Under the pieces are notes generated by a model. That model worked only from the letters and a program-made list of their open reading frames with translations. It was not told where the DNA came from and did not search any database. A stretch of 60,880 bases of DNA, from the IMG/VR virus record IMGVR_UViG_3300004154_000368, positions 1 through 60,880 of that record, one strand, 5' to 3'. A program made the translations under genes and the position numbers. Below, one piece after another: positions 43,618 to 52,986 of the stretch (its first letter is position 1; the number at the start of each line of letters is the position of its first letter). The DNA comes from a virus.

Positions 43618-44472
43618 ATGGAGGCTATATCTGGCGGAGTGTCTCTCTTTGTGAAGGTCGATAACATCTTAAATAAGATCCATTTTGCTATGGGAGGTTT
43701 TAATCAGATATTGGATTACACTGATACTGATAAAGGATATCTTTCTGGTGGTATCCAAATCTTAGAAGAGATTTATGGTGAGCTGACAACTATAAAAAAT
43801 GAATTGAAATCAAAACAGGATGTAGTAAATGATATTGTTCCAATGGAGATTATAAAAGAAGAGATACCAACAGTTCGTGTGATTAAACCTGCTGAATTAA
43901 AATCTATAAATACACAATCTTTAGATACATTATCCAATACAAATAAAACCAATGTAAACATGAAACATCTCAATCTTCCGAACATTATTGATACAAGTAA
44001 ATCTAATACTAGACCGGCATTCCCTATACCAGATACACCACGTGGATTTAATACTATCCCTGGTTTGGATAAATTGACATTACCTAAACCAAACATCATG
44101 TCACAGGATAAATCAAAGTCAGATATTCAACCTGTTAATGTTGATATTGTATCTAATCAAATTGATCCACCAATGGCTTCTGGATATAAGCTTTCACCTG
44201 AAGAGGCTACCATCTCTAATGTTGAGAGTGATATTTTACAATATTTAATGGATCAGAATGATGTTTGGTCAAACATTAGTCAAATTTGTAAAGGTGTGAA
44301 TAAAGTAAGAGCTACAGTTAATAAATATATTAAAATGTTATCAGAAAAAGGATTTGTGATTCATGATGTGGTGACGAATCGTAAGACAAATACCACTACT
44401 TGGAAATTAGATAGAAAATATTCTAATGATATTGATAGATTGAAATTTATCATTACCTTATCTAAAAAATAG
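43618..44472 (+). CDS. Winged-helix DNA-binding protein with long linker
   Basis: 284 aa from ATG 43618 (TTGGAGGA upstream). An N-terminal helical region is followed by a long Asn/Thr/Pro-rich, probably disordered linker (about 105-200). The C-terminal 75 residues look like a winged helix: EEATISNVESDILQYLMDQN, WSNISQICKGVNKVRATVNK, MLSEKGFVIHDVVTN. The helix-turn-helix spacing and beta-wing end (TWKLDRKYS) are consistent with a transcription regulator or DNA-binding adaptor. Specific targets unknown. Confidence 0.65.
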   Translation: MEAISGGVSLFVKVDNILNKIHFAMGGFNQILDYTDTDKGYLSGGIQILEEIYGELTTIKNELKSKQDVVNDIVPMEIIKEEIPTVRVIKPAELKSINTQSLDTLSNTNKTNVNMKHLNLPNIIDTSKSNTRPAFPIPDTPRGFNTIPGLDKLTLPKPNIMSQDKSKSDIQPVNVDIVSNQIDPPMASGYKLSPEEATISNVESDILQYLMDQNDVWSNISQICKGVNKVRATVNKYIKMLSEKGFVIHDVVTNRKTNTTTWKLDRKYSNDIDRLKFIITLSKK

Positions 44473-44494
44473 TATTAGATATAATATACAGGAA

Positions 44495-44519
44495 GTGGAG
44501 GGGACAATGTCCCCTCCAC
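44495..44519. terminator. 12-bp hairpin between convergent genes
   Basis: GTGGAGGGGACA, A, TGTCCCCTCCAC. Between convergent genes ending at 44472 and 44526. Confidence 0.65.
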
Positions 44520-44525
44520 CAACTA

Positions 44526-45686
44526 TTACCCGTTATATATTTTTTCATGTAAAGATAAGATACGTATCTCGATATAATCTCTGAGTTCATGGTGTTTACA
44601 GTTTGTCCAGGGTCTATTGTTTTTAAGCCTATTGATGATACGTTTGTATTCCACTAAGATAGTTTTAAATAAAGTATTTTTAGGATTTAGTTTTAAAATA
44701 TTAAAAATGAGTTCAAAGATATCAATCTCTTTTAAGATAGTGAGAAACATATATGGTCGTTTATGATCAGTATACCAACGTGTTTGACTGGATATCAAGA
44801 GATCTCTCAATGATCCGGAAAATAATAGATCCGTATTGAGAAGATTAATAGCTCTTGTATTATTGTGTTTAATGAGATCGAATTCTTTAAATAAAGATAG
44901 CATTCCATCGGTGTAAGTAGTAGTTATCTTACCATATTGATTTTCTACTTCTATTTCATCATAAGTCCTAGTAGATACAGTATCTAATGTATCAATATTG
45001 ATCAACCATCGTAATTGTTTCATGAGCCAAATATTGGTGAGATCTGATTGAAAAGTATTATAAATGAAATTCTTATAAAAGAATAAATTAGCTGAAGTGA
45101 TATCTGGATATTGCATTATACCTTCTTTCTTAAATTTATACCATTTAAATATTAATGCTATTGGATCAATCAAAAATATACATTGACTGGGTAATTGGTC
45201 ATAAAAACGTATCCTACTTCCATTGAGATTAAGACTGAATTCATCACTATCATGCCACCAGACTTTCATGACAGATATGTCTTTCCAAATATCCCATCCA
45301 CTATTAAATGGTAAATATTGTAACGTATCAAGATCTTCATTCGATATGACAAATTCTTTTGTATAGCTCCCAGAGATATAATAGCGTCTAAAGATACTGC
45401 CTGTGTGGGTAGTGTCATATTTACTTATAAGTTCATTTCTTAAATCTGATATATAAAACATATATCGATCTACATCATTGGAGAATTTATTCATGTATTT
45501 CAAATCTACCATATGACAAAGAATATCGAGTAATCGCATACCATGTGGATAACTATTACTGTTACCATTTAAGTATTGATTGGTTTTATTGTTAGTATAG
45601 ATTCTCATTCGTTCAAGGTAGTATTTATATTTAGGTATGGACCTTGGTGCACCTGGAGGAATATGATCTAAGAGATAATTCAGCAC
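44526..45686 (-). CDS. Hypothetical protein, GTG start
   Basis: 386 aa. GTG at 45686 has AAGGAG eight nt before it; an ATG just upstream is in another frame and stops after two codons. Rich in aromatics and basic residues, beta and alpha mixed. No family recognised. It is a lone minus-strand gene between plus-strand units. Confidence 0.55.
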   Translation of the reverse strand: MLNYLLDHIPPGAPRSIPKYKYYLERMRIYTNNKTNQYLNGNSNSYPHGMRLLDILCHMVDLKYMNKFSNDVDRYMFYISDLRNELISKYDTTHTGSIFRRYYISGSYTKEFVISNEDLDTLQYLPFNSGWDIWKDISVMKVWWHDSDEFSLNLNGSRIRFYDQLPSQCIFLIDPIALIFKWYKFKKEGIMQYPDITSANLFFYKNFIYNTFQSDLTNIWLMKQLRWLINIDTLDTVSTRTYDEIEVENQYGKITTTYTDGMLSLFKEFDLIKHNNTRAINLLNTDLLFSGSLRDLLISSQTRWYTDHKRPYMFLTILKEIDIFELIFNILKLNPKNTLFKTILVEYKRIINRLKNNRPWTNCKHHELRDYIEIRILSLHEKIYNG

Positions 45687-45766
45687 ATGAAATTCTCCTT
45701 ATATTGTCATACTTTTAAACTATAGGATTGTAAAAACTTATAGGGTCTAATATCCAAAATAACTTG

Positions 45767-45786
45767 AGATATATATTATCATAGTG
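45767..45786 (+). promoter_or_regulatory. Phage promoter motif
   Basis: AGATATATATTATCATAGTG, shared motif; TG is 120 nt before the start codon at 45907. The leader contains CCTCCATGGAGG (45887-45898), which overlaps the ribosome binding site and could pair with itself. Confidence 0.65.
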
Positions 45787-45906
45787 GTGATACAATATAA
45801 AGATAGATTTTGGCACGACGGTGACCATCATAGTCTGTCCGAACATAGCGTATCACTACGCGTCTGGACGCATCATTCACCCTTACCTCCATGGAGGAGA
45901 ACATTC

Positions 45907-47658
45907 ATGGCTCTTACCACTTCGACGACTGGTTCGACTGCTCCCAATGCTCAACCGCAGGGTGCACCCACCATGCAGCCCACTGCATCAGCTGCTACCG
46001 CTACTGCAGTGTCACCTGATCCGACCATGATCACCACCCCCATCAATACCACTACGGCTCCTCGTCCGGAAGAGGGTGCTATTCCCAATAAGAAAGATCG
46101 CGGCAATATCCGTGACTTGCTCCATAAAGCCCCTATCCCGATGGCCATGAGTGAAGGTGCTACCAAGTACATTGAAGGTCTTAAGAAGTACTACGCTGAA
46201 CATCAAAATATCGAATACCGAAATATCCGTGTCAATGCTCTGGCCCAGTTGCCCGGCGTCTTCATGGTTGAATACAATGATCGTGTGGCTCCTCTGATCA
46301 TGCATGAGATGGTCGGCAGCATGATTGCAGACAACTCTCCTGACACCGTCGTCATGCGTCAGGCTGCCCAGGTCTATGCCCAGTACGTTCGGGGAAACAT
46401 CGAAGCTCGGTTTACGCTGCTGCCGGCTGTGGTAATTCATCCTTCGGATTACCACAAGGTCGAGATCATGGGCAGCATCTTGTCCAACACCCTGTCCAAT
46501 ATCTCCGGACAGGAGTCTATCAATTCAGCAGTTCTCAAAAATGAACCGTTGATCATCTCGATCAACCAGTCGGAAGTCATGCCGTTCATTGATCGGCTGT
46601 CTCCGCATGGCATCCCTGGTCGGCACGACATCGGCTTCAAGCTGAGCCTGGCTCCCCAGAACATGAACTACCAGTCCCGCAACGAGATGTTCGGCAACTG
46701 GAAAAATGAGATCGAGGATATCGCCGCTGTCACGGCATATACCGAGATTATCACTGGTCCGATTGATCCCATGACTGGTATCCCCAAGTTCGTCCCGGTG
46801 GTTCATATCACCGACGTTCTGTCGCGTATCCAGGATATCAGGATGTACGTTATCCTGGTTTCCCTGGCTGCCGAGATCTTCATTCGTCAGGGCCTCTGGG
46901 AACACCAGTTCGCCCGTTTTAACAAGGATGAGCCCAACCTTGGATATCTGGTCAATGACCCCAATACCAAGGACCTCATGTTCATCGATAGTGCTCCGGC
47001 ACTCAAGAGCTTCATCTATACCTACATGACTCCTCCGGTCCTGGTCGTCGACACCCTGGACGGACGGTCACGTATCCCGGATACCGAGTTGACGGTCCTC
47101 TCGGCATCTGCGGATCTCAATGCCTACAAGCGGCAGGTCCTGACTAACTGCTTCAAAGAGCTCTGCACCACGTTGAGCCTTGATCAGGCCAATGCTCTGG
47201 TGCCATTCCAGCCGTATTCTTACGAGAATACCGGATTGGCTTCCATCGGCGGCAGTCTCACGGACACTCGCGAGATCGACTACCTGCGTCTGGCTACCAA
47301 CTGGAAGTCTGAAGTCGGCACCGCAGCCCTGCTCATGCAGCGTGCAGCTGGTGCCAAGCCGTCAGATCGTTTCGATCTGCAGAAGCGCTTCTACAGCGAT
47401 GCTGTGGCGCTTTACAACAACAACATCATCCGTGTCGATCTGTCTTCCATCGCTGCCATCCAGTCCGAGATCAGCCGTAACATCACGTTGGATCGTACGT
47501 CCTGGTCTCCCAGCATGGCCAACATCGACCTCACCGGCGCCATCGACGATACCCGCAAGTTCCTCAGTGGAGCTGGCAGTCTGGGTGTCAATGGCGGAGC
47601 CTTCGTCAATATGTCGACCATGTCCATCTATGGTGGGCCTGGTTACTACGGTCGTTAG
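45907..47658 (+). CDS. GC-rich abundant protein, 583 aa; structural candidate
   Basis: ATG 45907 with GGAGGAG upstream. The first 60 residues are Thr/Pro/Ala-rich and disordered; the rest is a folded alpha/beta chain with many Asn/Ile, ending in a glycine-rich tail (GGPGYYGR). GC-rich, C/G third positions, own promoter and hairpin, next to RNA polymerase beta'. No family recognised. Candidates by length and abundance include tail sheath or other virion protein, or the nuclear-shell protein that nucleus-forming phages make in large amounts; none can be supported from motifs. A 15-nt direct repeat straddles its stop codon. Confidence 0.55.
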   Translation: MALTTSTTGSTAPNAQPQGAPTMQPTASAATATAVSPDPTMITTPINTTTAPRPEEGAIPNKKDRGNIRDLLHKAPIPMAMSEGATKYIEGLKKYYAEHQNIEYRNIRVNALAQLPGVFMVEYNDRVAPLIMHEMVGSMIADNSPDTVVMRQAAQVYAQYVRGNIEARFTLLPAVVIHPSDYHKVEIMGSILSNTLSNISGQESINSAVLKNEPLIISINQSEVMPFIDRLSPHGIPGRHDIGFKLSLAPQNMNYQSRNEMFGNWKNEIEDIAAVTAYTEIITGPIDPMTGIPKFVPVVHITDVLSRIQDIRMYVILVSLAAEIFIRQGLWEHQFARFNKDEPNLGYLVNDPNTKDLMFIDSAPALKSFIYTYMTPPVLVVDTLDGRSRIPDTELTVLSASADLNAYKRQVLTNCFKELCTTLSLDQANALVPFQPYSYENTGLASIGGSLTDTREIDYLRLATNWKSEVGTAALLMQRAAGAKPSDRFDLQKRFYSDAVALYNNNIIRVDLSSIAAIQSEISRNITLDRTSWSPSMANIDLTGAIDDTRKFLSGAGSLGVNGGAFVNMSTMSIYGGPGYYGR

Positions 47659-47677
47659 ACCATCCATCTATGGTGGG
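47623..47677 (+). repeat. 15-nt direct repeat across a stop codon
   Basis: TCCATCTATGGTGGG occurs at 47623-47637 and 47663-47677, offset 40 nt, before and after the stop at 47658. Flanking bases GACCAT are also shared. The 9-nt ACCATCCAT after the TAG stop also follows the stop of the GC-rich gene at 1551. Confidence 0.7.
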
Positions 47678-47702
47678 ATGCCCCTGCACATGCAGGGGCA
47701 TC
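47677..47702 (+). terminator. 12-bp hairpin terminator candidate
   Basis: GATGCCCCTGCA, loop CA, exact complement. Confidence 0.7.
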
Positions 47703-47767
47703 TCCCATATATAAATATGCTCTATAAATTTTTATGAATTTATACCCATACTAATCATGTTGTAGGA

Positions 47768-47787
47768 AAATATATATCATAATGTTG
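47768..47787 (+). promoter_or_regulatory. Phage promoter motif
   Basis: AAATATATATCATAATGTTG, shared motif; TG is 47 nt before the RNA polymerase beta' gene start. Confidence 0.7.
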
Positions 47788-47834
47788 AAGACACAGATAG
47801 TCTTTTATATAAATAAAAAGACAGGAGGTCTGAT

Positions 47835-49427
47835 TTGACAGTACCACATTATGCAGATATAAGCAAGGTACCTAGTATTTATCATCATCTTAATCTTACT
47901 GAATTTGATCTAGATCCTCATGATGGTATCATGGATCGGATTCTTGATCTTGCACGTATTCTCACTCCTATTGATTTTGAAAAACTATTTCAACAATCGC
48001 ATAATGCGGGGATTATCAATCAGGGTCATCTGGTGGTAAAAAAGTTATCTGATGAATTCACTCGTGGTATCTTTGCTGAATCAGATCAAGATGTACCATA
48101 TCAACCACACTGTGAATGTAAAAAATTAAAAGGTCAGATGCACATAAATATGGTATGCCCCATTTGTAATACTAAAGTTTCCAATGAGTTTGTAGATCAT
48201 TTATCACATGTAGCATGGTTGGGTATCCCCGATGGGCTTCCAAAAATGTTACATCCCGTTTGGTATCTAGTACTTAGAGATTGGCTTGGTGGTAAGAAAG
48301 GTGAATCATCTATCATTGATGCTATCTTAAATCCAGAATTGGAACTACCTAAAGATCTTAAAGCTATCATCCCTGAACAAAGTTATATGTATTTTTATAA
48401 TCATGCTGATGAAATTATGCAGGTATTGATGAATTTATATGAACCAACTAAACGAAAGAAATATACACCATGGATTAAACGAATGTATCATGAATTTAAA
48501 GATATCATGTTTACCTCTAAGTTTCCAATTTTACACAATAGTTTACATCCATTTATGTCTGGTAGTTCCACATTAAAATATGTAGATAAACCTTGTAAAG
48601 AGATCCTCAATGCTATCTTTGATCTTTCTGCTATTACATTTAGTTATCATACTCAATGGAAAGATAGATTGCTTACTGAAAAGAGAAAGAAAGAAATCAA
48701 TAAAACACTTTATGATATTTACCGTAATGTTGTTGCATATTACATTGTGTTGATCAATGAGAAAGTTGGTAAGAAATCAGCTATCATGCGTAAACATAAT
48801 TTTGGTACTCGAATGCATTTCACTATCAGATCAGTCGTAGTACCAATTACGGGTGCACATGATCCAGATGAAATTTATTTACCTTGGAAGTGTATAGTCA
48901 ATGCCTATAAGTTGGAAATAATCGGAAGATTGGTAGATGATTATGGAATAGAAGCACCAAAAGCATATGTAAAACATCTTAATGCACTAGTGCATTATGA
49001 TCCAATGATCCATGATATCATGCTCAAATTGATGAAGGAATGTCCATTTAAAGGTCTTCCTTTTCTCATAGGTAGAAATCCCACATTACGTTTATTTTCT
49101 ATCATGCAATTGTTTTGTACTAAAATCAAAACAGATCTTCATGATCAGACTATTTCAATTTCTCCTCTGATCCTTAAAGGAAGTAATACTGATTTTGATG
49201 GTGATGAATTAAATGGTGTCAATATCAAAGAAATGGCAGGTGTAATAGATATGGATACTATGCATCCAAGAGAAGCAGTACTGGATACGAATTCACCAAA
49301 TGTATCCACATTGGTCATGCCATCAAATCAAGCATTACAAAATGCACACAGATTTGTACATCAAAATCCAGATATTGGTTATATCATTATGGGTGGTGGA
49401 AATACAGTCGGAGGTATGGCAGCATGA
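47835..49427 (+). CDS. RNA polymerase beta' N-terminal subunit (split, phage multisubunit type)
   Basis: 530 aa; TTG start at 47835 with AGGAGGTC upstream. Residues 93-117 carry the beta' zinc site, CECKKL followed by CPICNTK. About 320-345 holds KKSAIMRKHNFGTRMHFTIR, the counterpart of the bacterial KxGxFRxxLxGKRVxxSxRS block. FLIGRNPTLRLFSIMQLF corresponds to LNRAPTLHRLSIQAF. SNTDFDGDELNG (about 449-460) is the catalytic NADFDGD loop that binds Mg. The chain stops about 70 residues later, so the trigger-loop half must be a separate gene. phiKZ-type phages split beta and beta' in this way, in both virion and non-virion polymerases. This gene cannot say which set it belongs to. Confidence 0.9.
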   Translation: MTVPHYADISKVPSIYHHLNLTEFDLDPHDGIMDRILDLARILTPIDFEKLFQQSHNAGIINQGHLVVKKLSDEFTRGIFAESDQDVPYQPHCECKKLKGQMHINMVCPICNTKVSNEFVDHLSHVAWLGIPDGLPKMLHPVWYLVLRDWLGGKKGESSIIDAILNPELELPKDLKAIIPEQSYMYFYNHADEIMQVLMNLYEPTKRKKYTPWIKRMYHEFKDIMFTSKFPILHNSLHPFMSGSSTLKYVDKPCKEILNAIFDLSAITFSYHTQWKDRLLTEKRKKEINKTLYDIYRNVVAYYIVLINEKVGKKSAIMRKHNFGTRMHFTIRSVVVPITGAHDPDEIYLPWKCIVNAYKLEIIGRLVDDYGIEAPKAYVKHLNALVHYDPMIHDIMLKLMKECPFKGLPFLIGRNPTLRLFSIMQLFCTKIKTDLHDQTISISPLILKGSNTDFDGDELNGVNIKEMAGVIDMDTMHPREAVLDTNSPNVSTLVMPSNQALQNAHRFVHQNPDIGYIIMGGGNTVGGMAA

Positions 49428-50077
49428 GTTATAGTTATACTCGCATTGAGCTTCCCAATAATGCTGCTACCATTGGTCAACTCTTTGGAAATGTCTCTAC
49501 ATCAGATTGTTTGAAACAGATAGCTCAGAATTTTGGATATAATACTTCTTATTTTGGTAGTGATGCAGATCCAACAAGAAATATGTATGCATATTTTCGT
49601 GAAGTCACATATGCACCATATCTTCAGACTGCTGAATGTTTTAAACAAGCAAATGCAATCATAGATAGACAAGATGTATTTACACCAATCACTACAATAG
49701 AACAATTAAAAGAGGGTCCTCCCCCATGTATGTGGGTACCTATCTTGATGTATCCCCCAATGATGGAACTCCTTAAAGATGAAAAGATCTGTGGATATGG
49801 ATATGATCCTAATAGTTTTCCTGAAGTAGATCCTGATCCTTATGGTAGATTGATCAACAATGGTACTATTCAATTGATCAATGATAATACAGTGTTTAAT
49901 GATAAAAATGATCCCAATGCATTTTATGTTGAAGAAGTGTATACTACATACGATCCTAAAGTGACTGAGGATGAACTCAATGCATTAGAGAAAACTAGGA
50001 AGTTTTTGGATATGTTCATGACTGCTGAAGATACCATGTATTTGGATCCAACGAATCCATTTGAGTTAAGGGGCTAA
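49424..50077 (+). CDS. Unknown protein coupled to RNA polymerase beta'
   Basis: 217 aa; ATGA overlap with the beta' stop, so co-translated. It has many aromatics, prolines and acidic residues, with a helical C-terminus. No family recognised. Position makes a polymerase subunit or accessory plausible, not shown. A perfect palindrome follows. Confidence 0.55.
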   Translation: MSYSYTRIELPNNAATIGQLFGNVSTSDCLKQIAQNFGYNTSYFGSDADPTRNMYAYFREVTYAPYLQTAECFKQANAIIDRQDVFTPITTIEQLKEGPPPCMWVPILMYPPMMELLKDEKICGYGYDPNSFPEVDPDPYGRLINNGTIQLINDNTVFNDKNDPNAFYVEEVYTTYDPKVTEDELNALEKTRKFLDMFMTAEDTMYLDPTNPFELRG

Positions 50078-50081
50078 TGAA

Positions 50082-50107
50082 TGGGGAGCTAGATATCTAG
50101 CTCCCCA
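50082..50107 (+). terminator. 26-nt perfect palindrome
   Basis: TGGGGAGCTAGAT followed by exact complement; starts 5 nt after the stop. Confidence 0.7.
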
Positions 50108-50143
50108 CTAATATAATCCACAACCACCATTGGAGGATATCTA

Positions 50144-51646
50144 ATGGATATCAAGCCTATAGACAATTCCATCTCTAAAACACTTGATGCTTGTAGTGAA
50201 GAAGAATTGTCACATATGTCATCAAATTATCCTTTTATCATTAAAGCTGGTAAAATTCCAGACTGCTGTCTGAATTATAATAATTTACTTCCTATTTGGC
50301 TTTATCATTGTGGTACTGCACCCCTTGGCTATGTGACTGCACAAGAGATGATCTTTCAATGTAAATCTTGTGGAAGACATATTTTGGCTAAAATATTCTT
50401 TGCAGTCAATGGTACGTGTTATGTGACTCAAGAAAATTCACGTGAAGTATTGTTTAGAAATGATGCATTGAAAGATACTCTTAATCGTATGTGGTATATC
50501 TTTAAGATTCCGAATAGTCTTAATCAAAGTGAATTAATTCAGTATCATCAACTTGCTGAAAATAATAGATTTGCTTTCAATCTCGGTAATGGTAAATTGA
50601 TGACATATCTTGAAGATATATCTGCTTGTGATTCCAATATGAATACTATTTCTACTACTGAGACACTTCAGATCATTGAAGGATCCATTCCTCCAGTAGA
50701 ACTCAAAGGTAATGAACCAGATATGTTGACTATAGATGAATTGCCCCCTATTTTGACACCAGAAGAATTAGTTGAACAGGGAAAAGAAGTGTTACCTAAA
50801 TTGAAATGTGATGCTAATCTTTTAGATACGGATTCAATAATGAAATATGATACTGTTATTTTGACTACTGAAAATGGTGTAAAATGTATCGATTATCCGA
50901 TTTCTGAAGAAACTATAAAAAATATGAAAGATATTCCAATGATCAATAAGTATCTTCAGAAGCTTAAGACTGGTGAATCACTCACTGAAGAAGATTTGGT
51001 AGCTAAGAAAATACACGATCTTATTATTGAAGGTGGACCAGTAGCTAAGGCTAATTTTGATATCAAGGGAAAAGAGAAAACTCTATTGAAAGATACCTTC
51101 TGTTTTAGAATAGGTGGTGATGTTACTAAAAATGATAATTCTAATGTTGGTTACAAGAATAAAATAGAATTTTATAATGTGTATTGTAAATCACTTTCTT
51201 TATTGCCAAATCGTGATGAGATACTTGATCAGGGTACTATACGATTAAAACATATGTATCTTCAAGATGTTGCAATAAATCAATCTAATACGAGTGAAAC
51301 ACCTAAACAAAAGATCAATTTGATACTTAGAAATGTAGTATATGAAAAGATTGATATCACATCTAAACAAACTTATTATGAATATGTGGATAAACTTATT
51401 GTTGAACTTGATAGTGAAAAATCAAATGATCAAGTATGTATTAATATTCTTCTTAATATTGAAGCTGGAGAATGGACAATCAATTATATCAATATGGGTG
51501 AAACTGTAGTTGATGAAGATTTTAAATTTGATGAAGTGGTGGAAGATACTGATGGTGTCCATACCGAACTCTCATGTGGTAAAGAAGGATATAATGATTT
51601 GGATGGTGAGTGTGCTAGATGTAGAAATAGAGAATGTGATAGTTAA
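50144..51646 (+). CDS. Zinc-motif protein after RNA polymerase genes, unknown
   Basis: 500 aa; TTGGAGG upstream. FQCKSCGRH near residue 70 and a C-terminal SCGKEGYNDLDGECARCRNR with further Cys form likely metal sites. The middle is helical and acidic, and the C-terminal third is beta-rich. The position after beta' and the Cys clusters would fit a transcription accessory factor, but I recognise no sigma-like or other family. AT-rich, single-gene unit between two hairpins. Confidence 0.5.
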   Translation: MDIKPIDNSISKTLDACSEEELSHMSSNYPFIIKAGKIPDCCLNYNNLLPIWLYHCGTAPLGYVTAQEMIFQCKSCGRHILAKIFFAVNGTCYVTQENSREVLFRNDALKDTLNRMWYIFKIPNSLNQSELIQYHQLAENNRFAFNLGNGKLMTYLEDISACDSNMNTISTTETLQIIEGSIPPVELKGNEPDMLTIDELPPILTPEELVEQGKEVLPKLKCDANLLDTDSIMKYDTVILTTENGVKCIDYPISEETIKNMKDIPMINKYLQKLKTGESLTEEDLVAKKIHDLIIEGGPVAKANFDIKGKEKTLLKDTFCFRIGGDVTKNDNSNVGYKNKIEFYNVYCKSLSLLPNRDEILDQGTIRLKHMYLQDVAINQSNTSETPKQKINLILRNVVYEKIDITSKQTYYEYVDKLIVELDSEKSNDQVCINILLNIEAGEWTINYINMGETVVDEDFKFDEVVEDTDGVHTELSCGKEGYNDLDGECARCRNRECDS

Positions 51647-51655
51647 CTATTAATG

Positions 51656-51687
51656 TGGATAGGGGACCCATTTGGGTCCCCTATCCA
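51656..51687 (+). terminator. 15-bp hairpin terminator candidate
   Basis: TGGATAGGGGACCCA, loop TT, exact complement; stem nearly identical to 21695-21722. Confidence 0.7.
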
Positions 51688-51756
51688 TACGTTTAAATAT
51701 ACGATTTATGGTCAAGATATAGGGATTTATATATTTTTTCAAGGAGATCACTATAT

Positions 51757-52200
51757 ATGTCTACTACACCAATTCGGATGTTGCCAGTACTTAGTAGTGT
51801 GACAGGTATTCTTACTGATATACATGAAATCACAGCTAGTATTATTAGATTTGTCATGTGCACACCTGGGACCACATCTAGTTACGTAGAAGAAGAATTG
51901 GTTTCTTTTAGATATTTAGCTGGTAAAGTGGGATATGATAAAGATCAAATGTGTAAGATGTTAGAAGTTGGACTTACTGGTATTTTTCAAAGATATTTTC
52001 CAGACCACACACCAATTGTAGCAGTGACAAATGCACCATATGAAGGAAATGAATTGGAGTTTAGATATACCATTACCATTGACGTCACTTATCGTACAAG
52101 TGATGGGGATATCATTTCTGGTATTGAAGCTGGTACTTTCTTAGTAGATTCAGATAACAGGATTACTCTTAAATTCAACAATAGTAGCACTACCATTTAA
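51757..52200 (+). CDS. First gene of the replication operon, unknown
   Basis: 147 aa; AAGGAG upstream. N-terminal helical half, then a beta-rich half (FRYTITIDVTYRTSDGDIIS). No family recognised. It starts an operon of five plus-strand genes to 55626, with small gaps, so it may serve DNA metabolism. Confidence 0.55.
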   Translation: MSTTPIRMLPVLSSVTGILTDIHEITASIIRFVMCTPGTTSSYVEEELVSFRYLAGKVGYDKDQMCKMLEVGLTGIFQRYFPDHTPIVAVTNAPYEGNELEFRYTITIDVTYRTSDGDIISGIEAGTFLVDSDNRITLKFNNSSTTI

Positions 52201-52211
52201 GGAGAAACCAT

Positions 52212-52970
52212 ATGACAAAACCAGACTTTGGTGATCTTAGAGCACCACGTGGTAGAGAACGTGATTTGGAAAATATGGTAACACATTTCAGAAAATTACA
52301 AAATTCATTAATCATATTTACTGAATCTGAATTTAGTAAATACACACCAATTTATATGGCTGAATATAGAAAGGAAGTATCTGAATATACACCAAGTGAA
52401 TTGGAATTTATTGCAAACTTATCTAAAGAGTTTCATTCTAGAATTGATCTTTATAAACCAACATATGTTGTGAGTGATCAATTAACACCTATCCAAAAAG
52501 AACTTCAACTCAGTAGAACAAACCATGAACAAATATTCACTGCTGGGGAAAAATTATATATCTATTTTGGAAATAACATACTTAGAGAAGTACTCTTTAT
52601 TCTTCCAGAAATACAACAACCTTTTAGTTCACTTAAAACCACTGAAGCTAAAGAAGCTGTTGACATTTGTCAAAATATTACAGCTAATGCACATGATCAG
52701 CCATGGAAAGTCTCTGAAGCAGTGAATAATTTAGCGCACCATATGTTTGCTTCTCAAGATATGGATCAGACCGTAATTAATGGTAAGAATTTTATGCAAC
52801 ATGTGATCAAGCTTCATAACTCAAAATATTTCAATACTAAGATCACTGCATCTGGAAAATTAGAATATAAACAAGATAACTCTGTTATACCAACAATAAA
52901 TCCTACAACTACTCCAATAGATAAAGTTGATAAAAAAGGAGATGTGTCATTAGACGATCTTTTTGATTAA
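52212..52970 (+). CDS. Unknown replication-operon protein with SSB-like acidic DDLFD tail
   Basis: 252 aa; AAGGAG upstream. Mostly helical (PSELEFIANLSKEFHSRIDL; HMFASQDMDQTVINGKNFM). The last ten residues are DVSLDDLFD after a short linker. The SSB-like protein at the end of the same operon closes with GGDDLFD, so both share an acidic DDLFD tip. Such tips in SSB proteins recruit partner enzymes, so this protein may dock to a common replication factor or regulate SSB. No other family recognised. Confidence 0.55.
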   Translation: MTKPDFGDLRAPRGRERDLENMVTHFRKLQNSLIIFTESEFSKYTPIYMAEYRKEVSEYTPSELEFIANLSKEFHSRIDLYKPTYVVSDQLTPIQKELQLSRTNHEQIFTAGEKLYIYFGNNILREVLFILPEIQQPFSSLKTTEAKEAVDICQNITANAHDQPWKVSEAVNNLAHHMFASQDMDQTVINGKNFMQHVIKLHNSKYFNTKITASGKLEYKQDNSVIPTINPTTTPIDKVDKKGDVSLDDLFD

Positions 52971-52986
52971 GGAGGGTCAATATCTT

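Noticed and set aside
45784-45906. N-terminal extension of the GC-rich protein at 45907
   Set aside because: Frame is open from 45784 but that start has no ribosome binding site and lies on the promoter motif; GGAGGAG fits the ATG at 45907.
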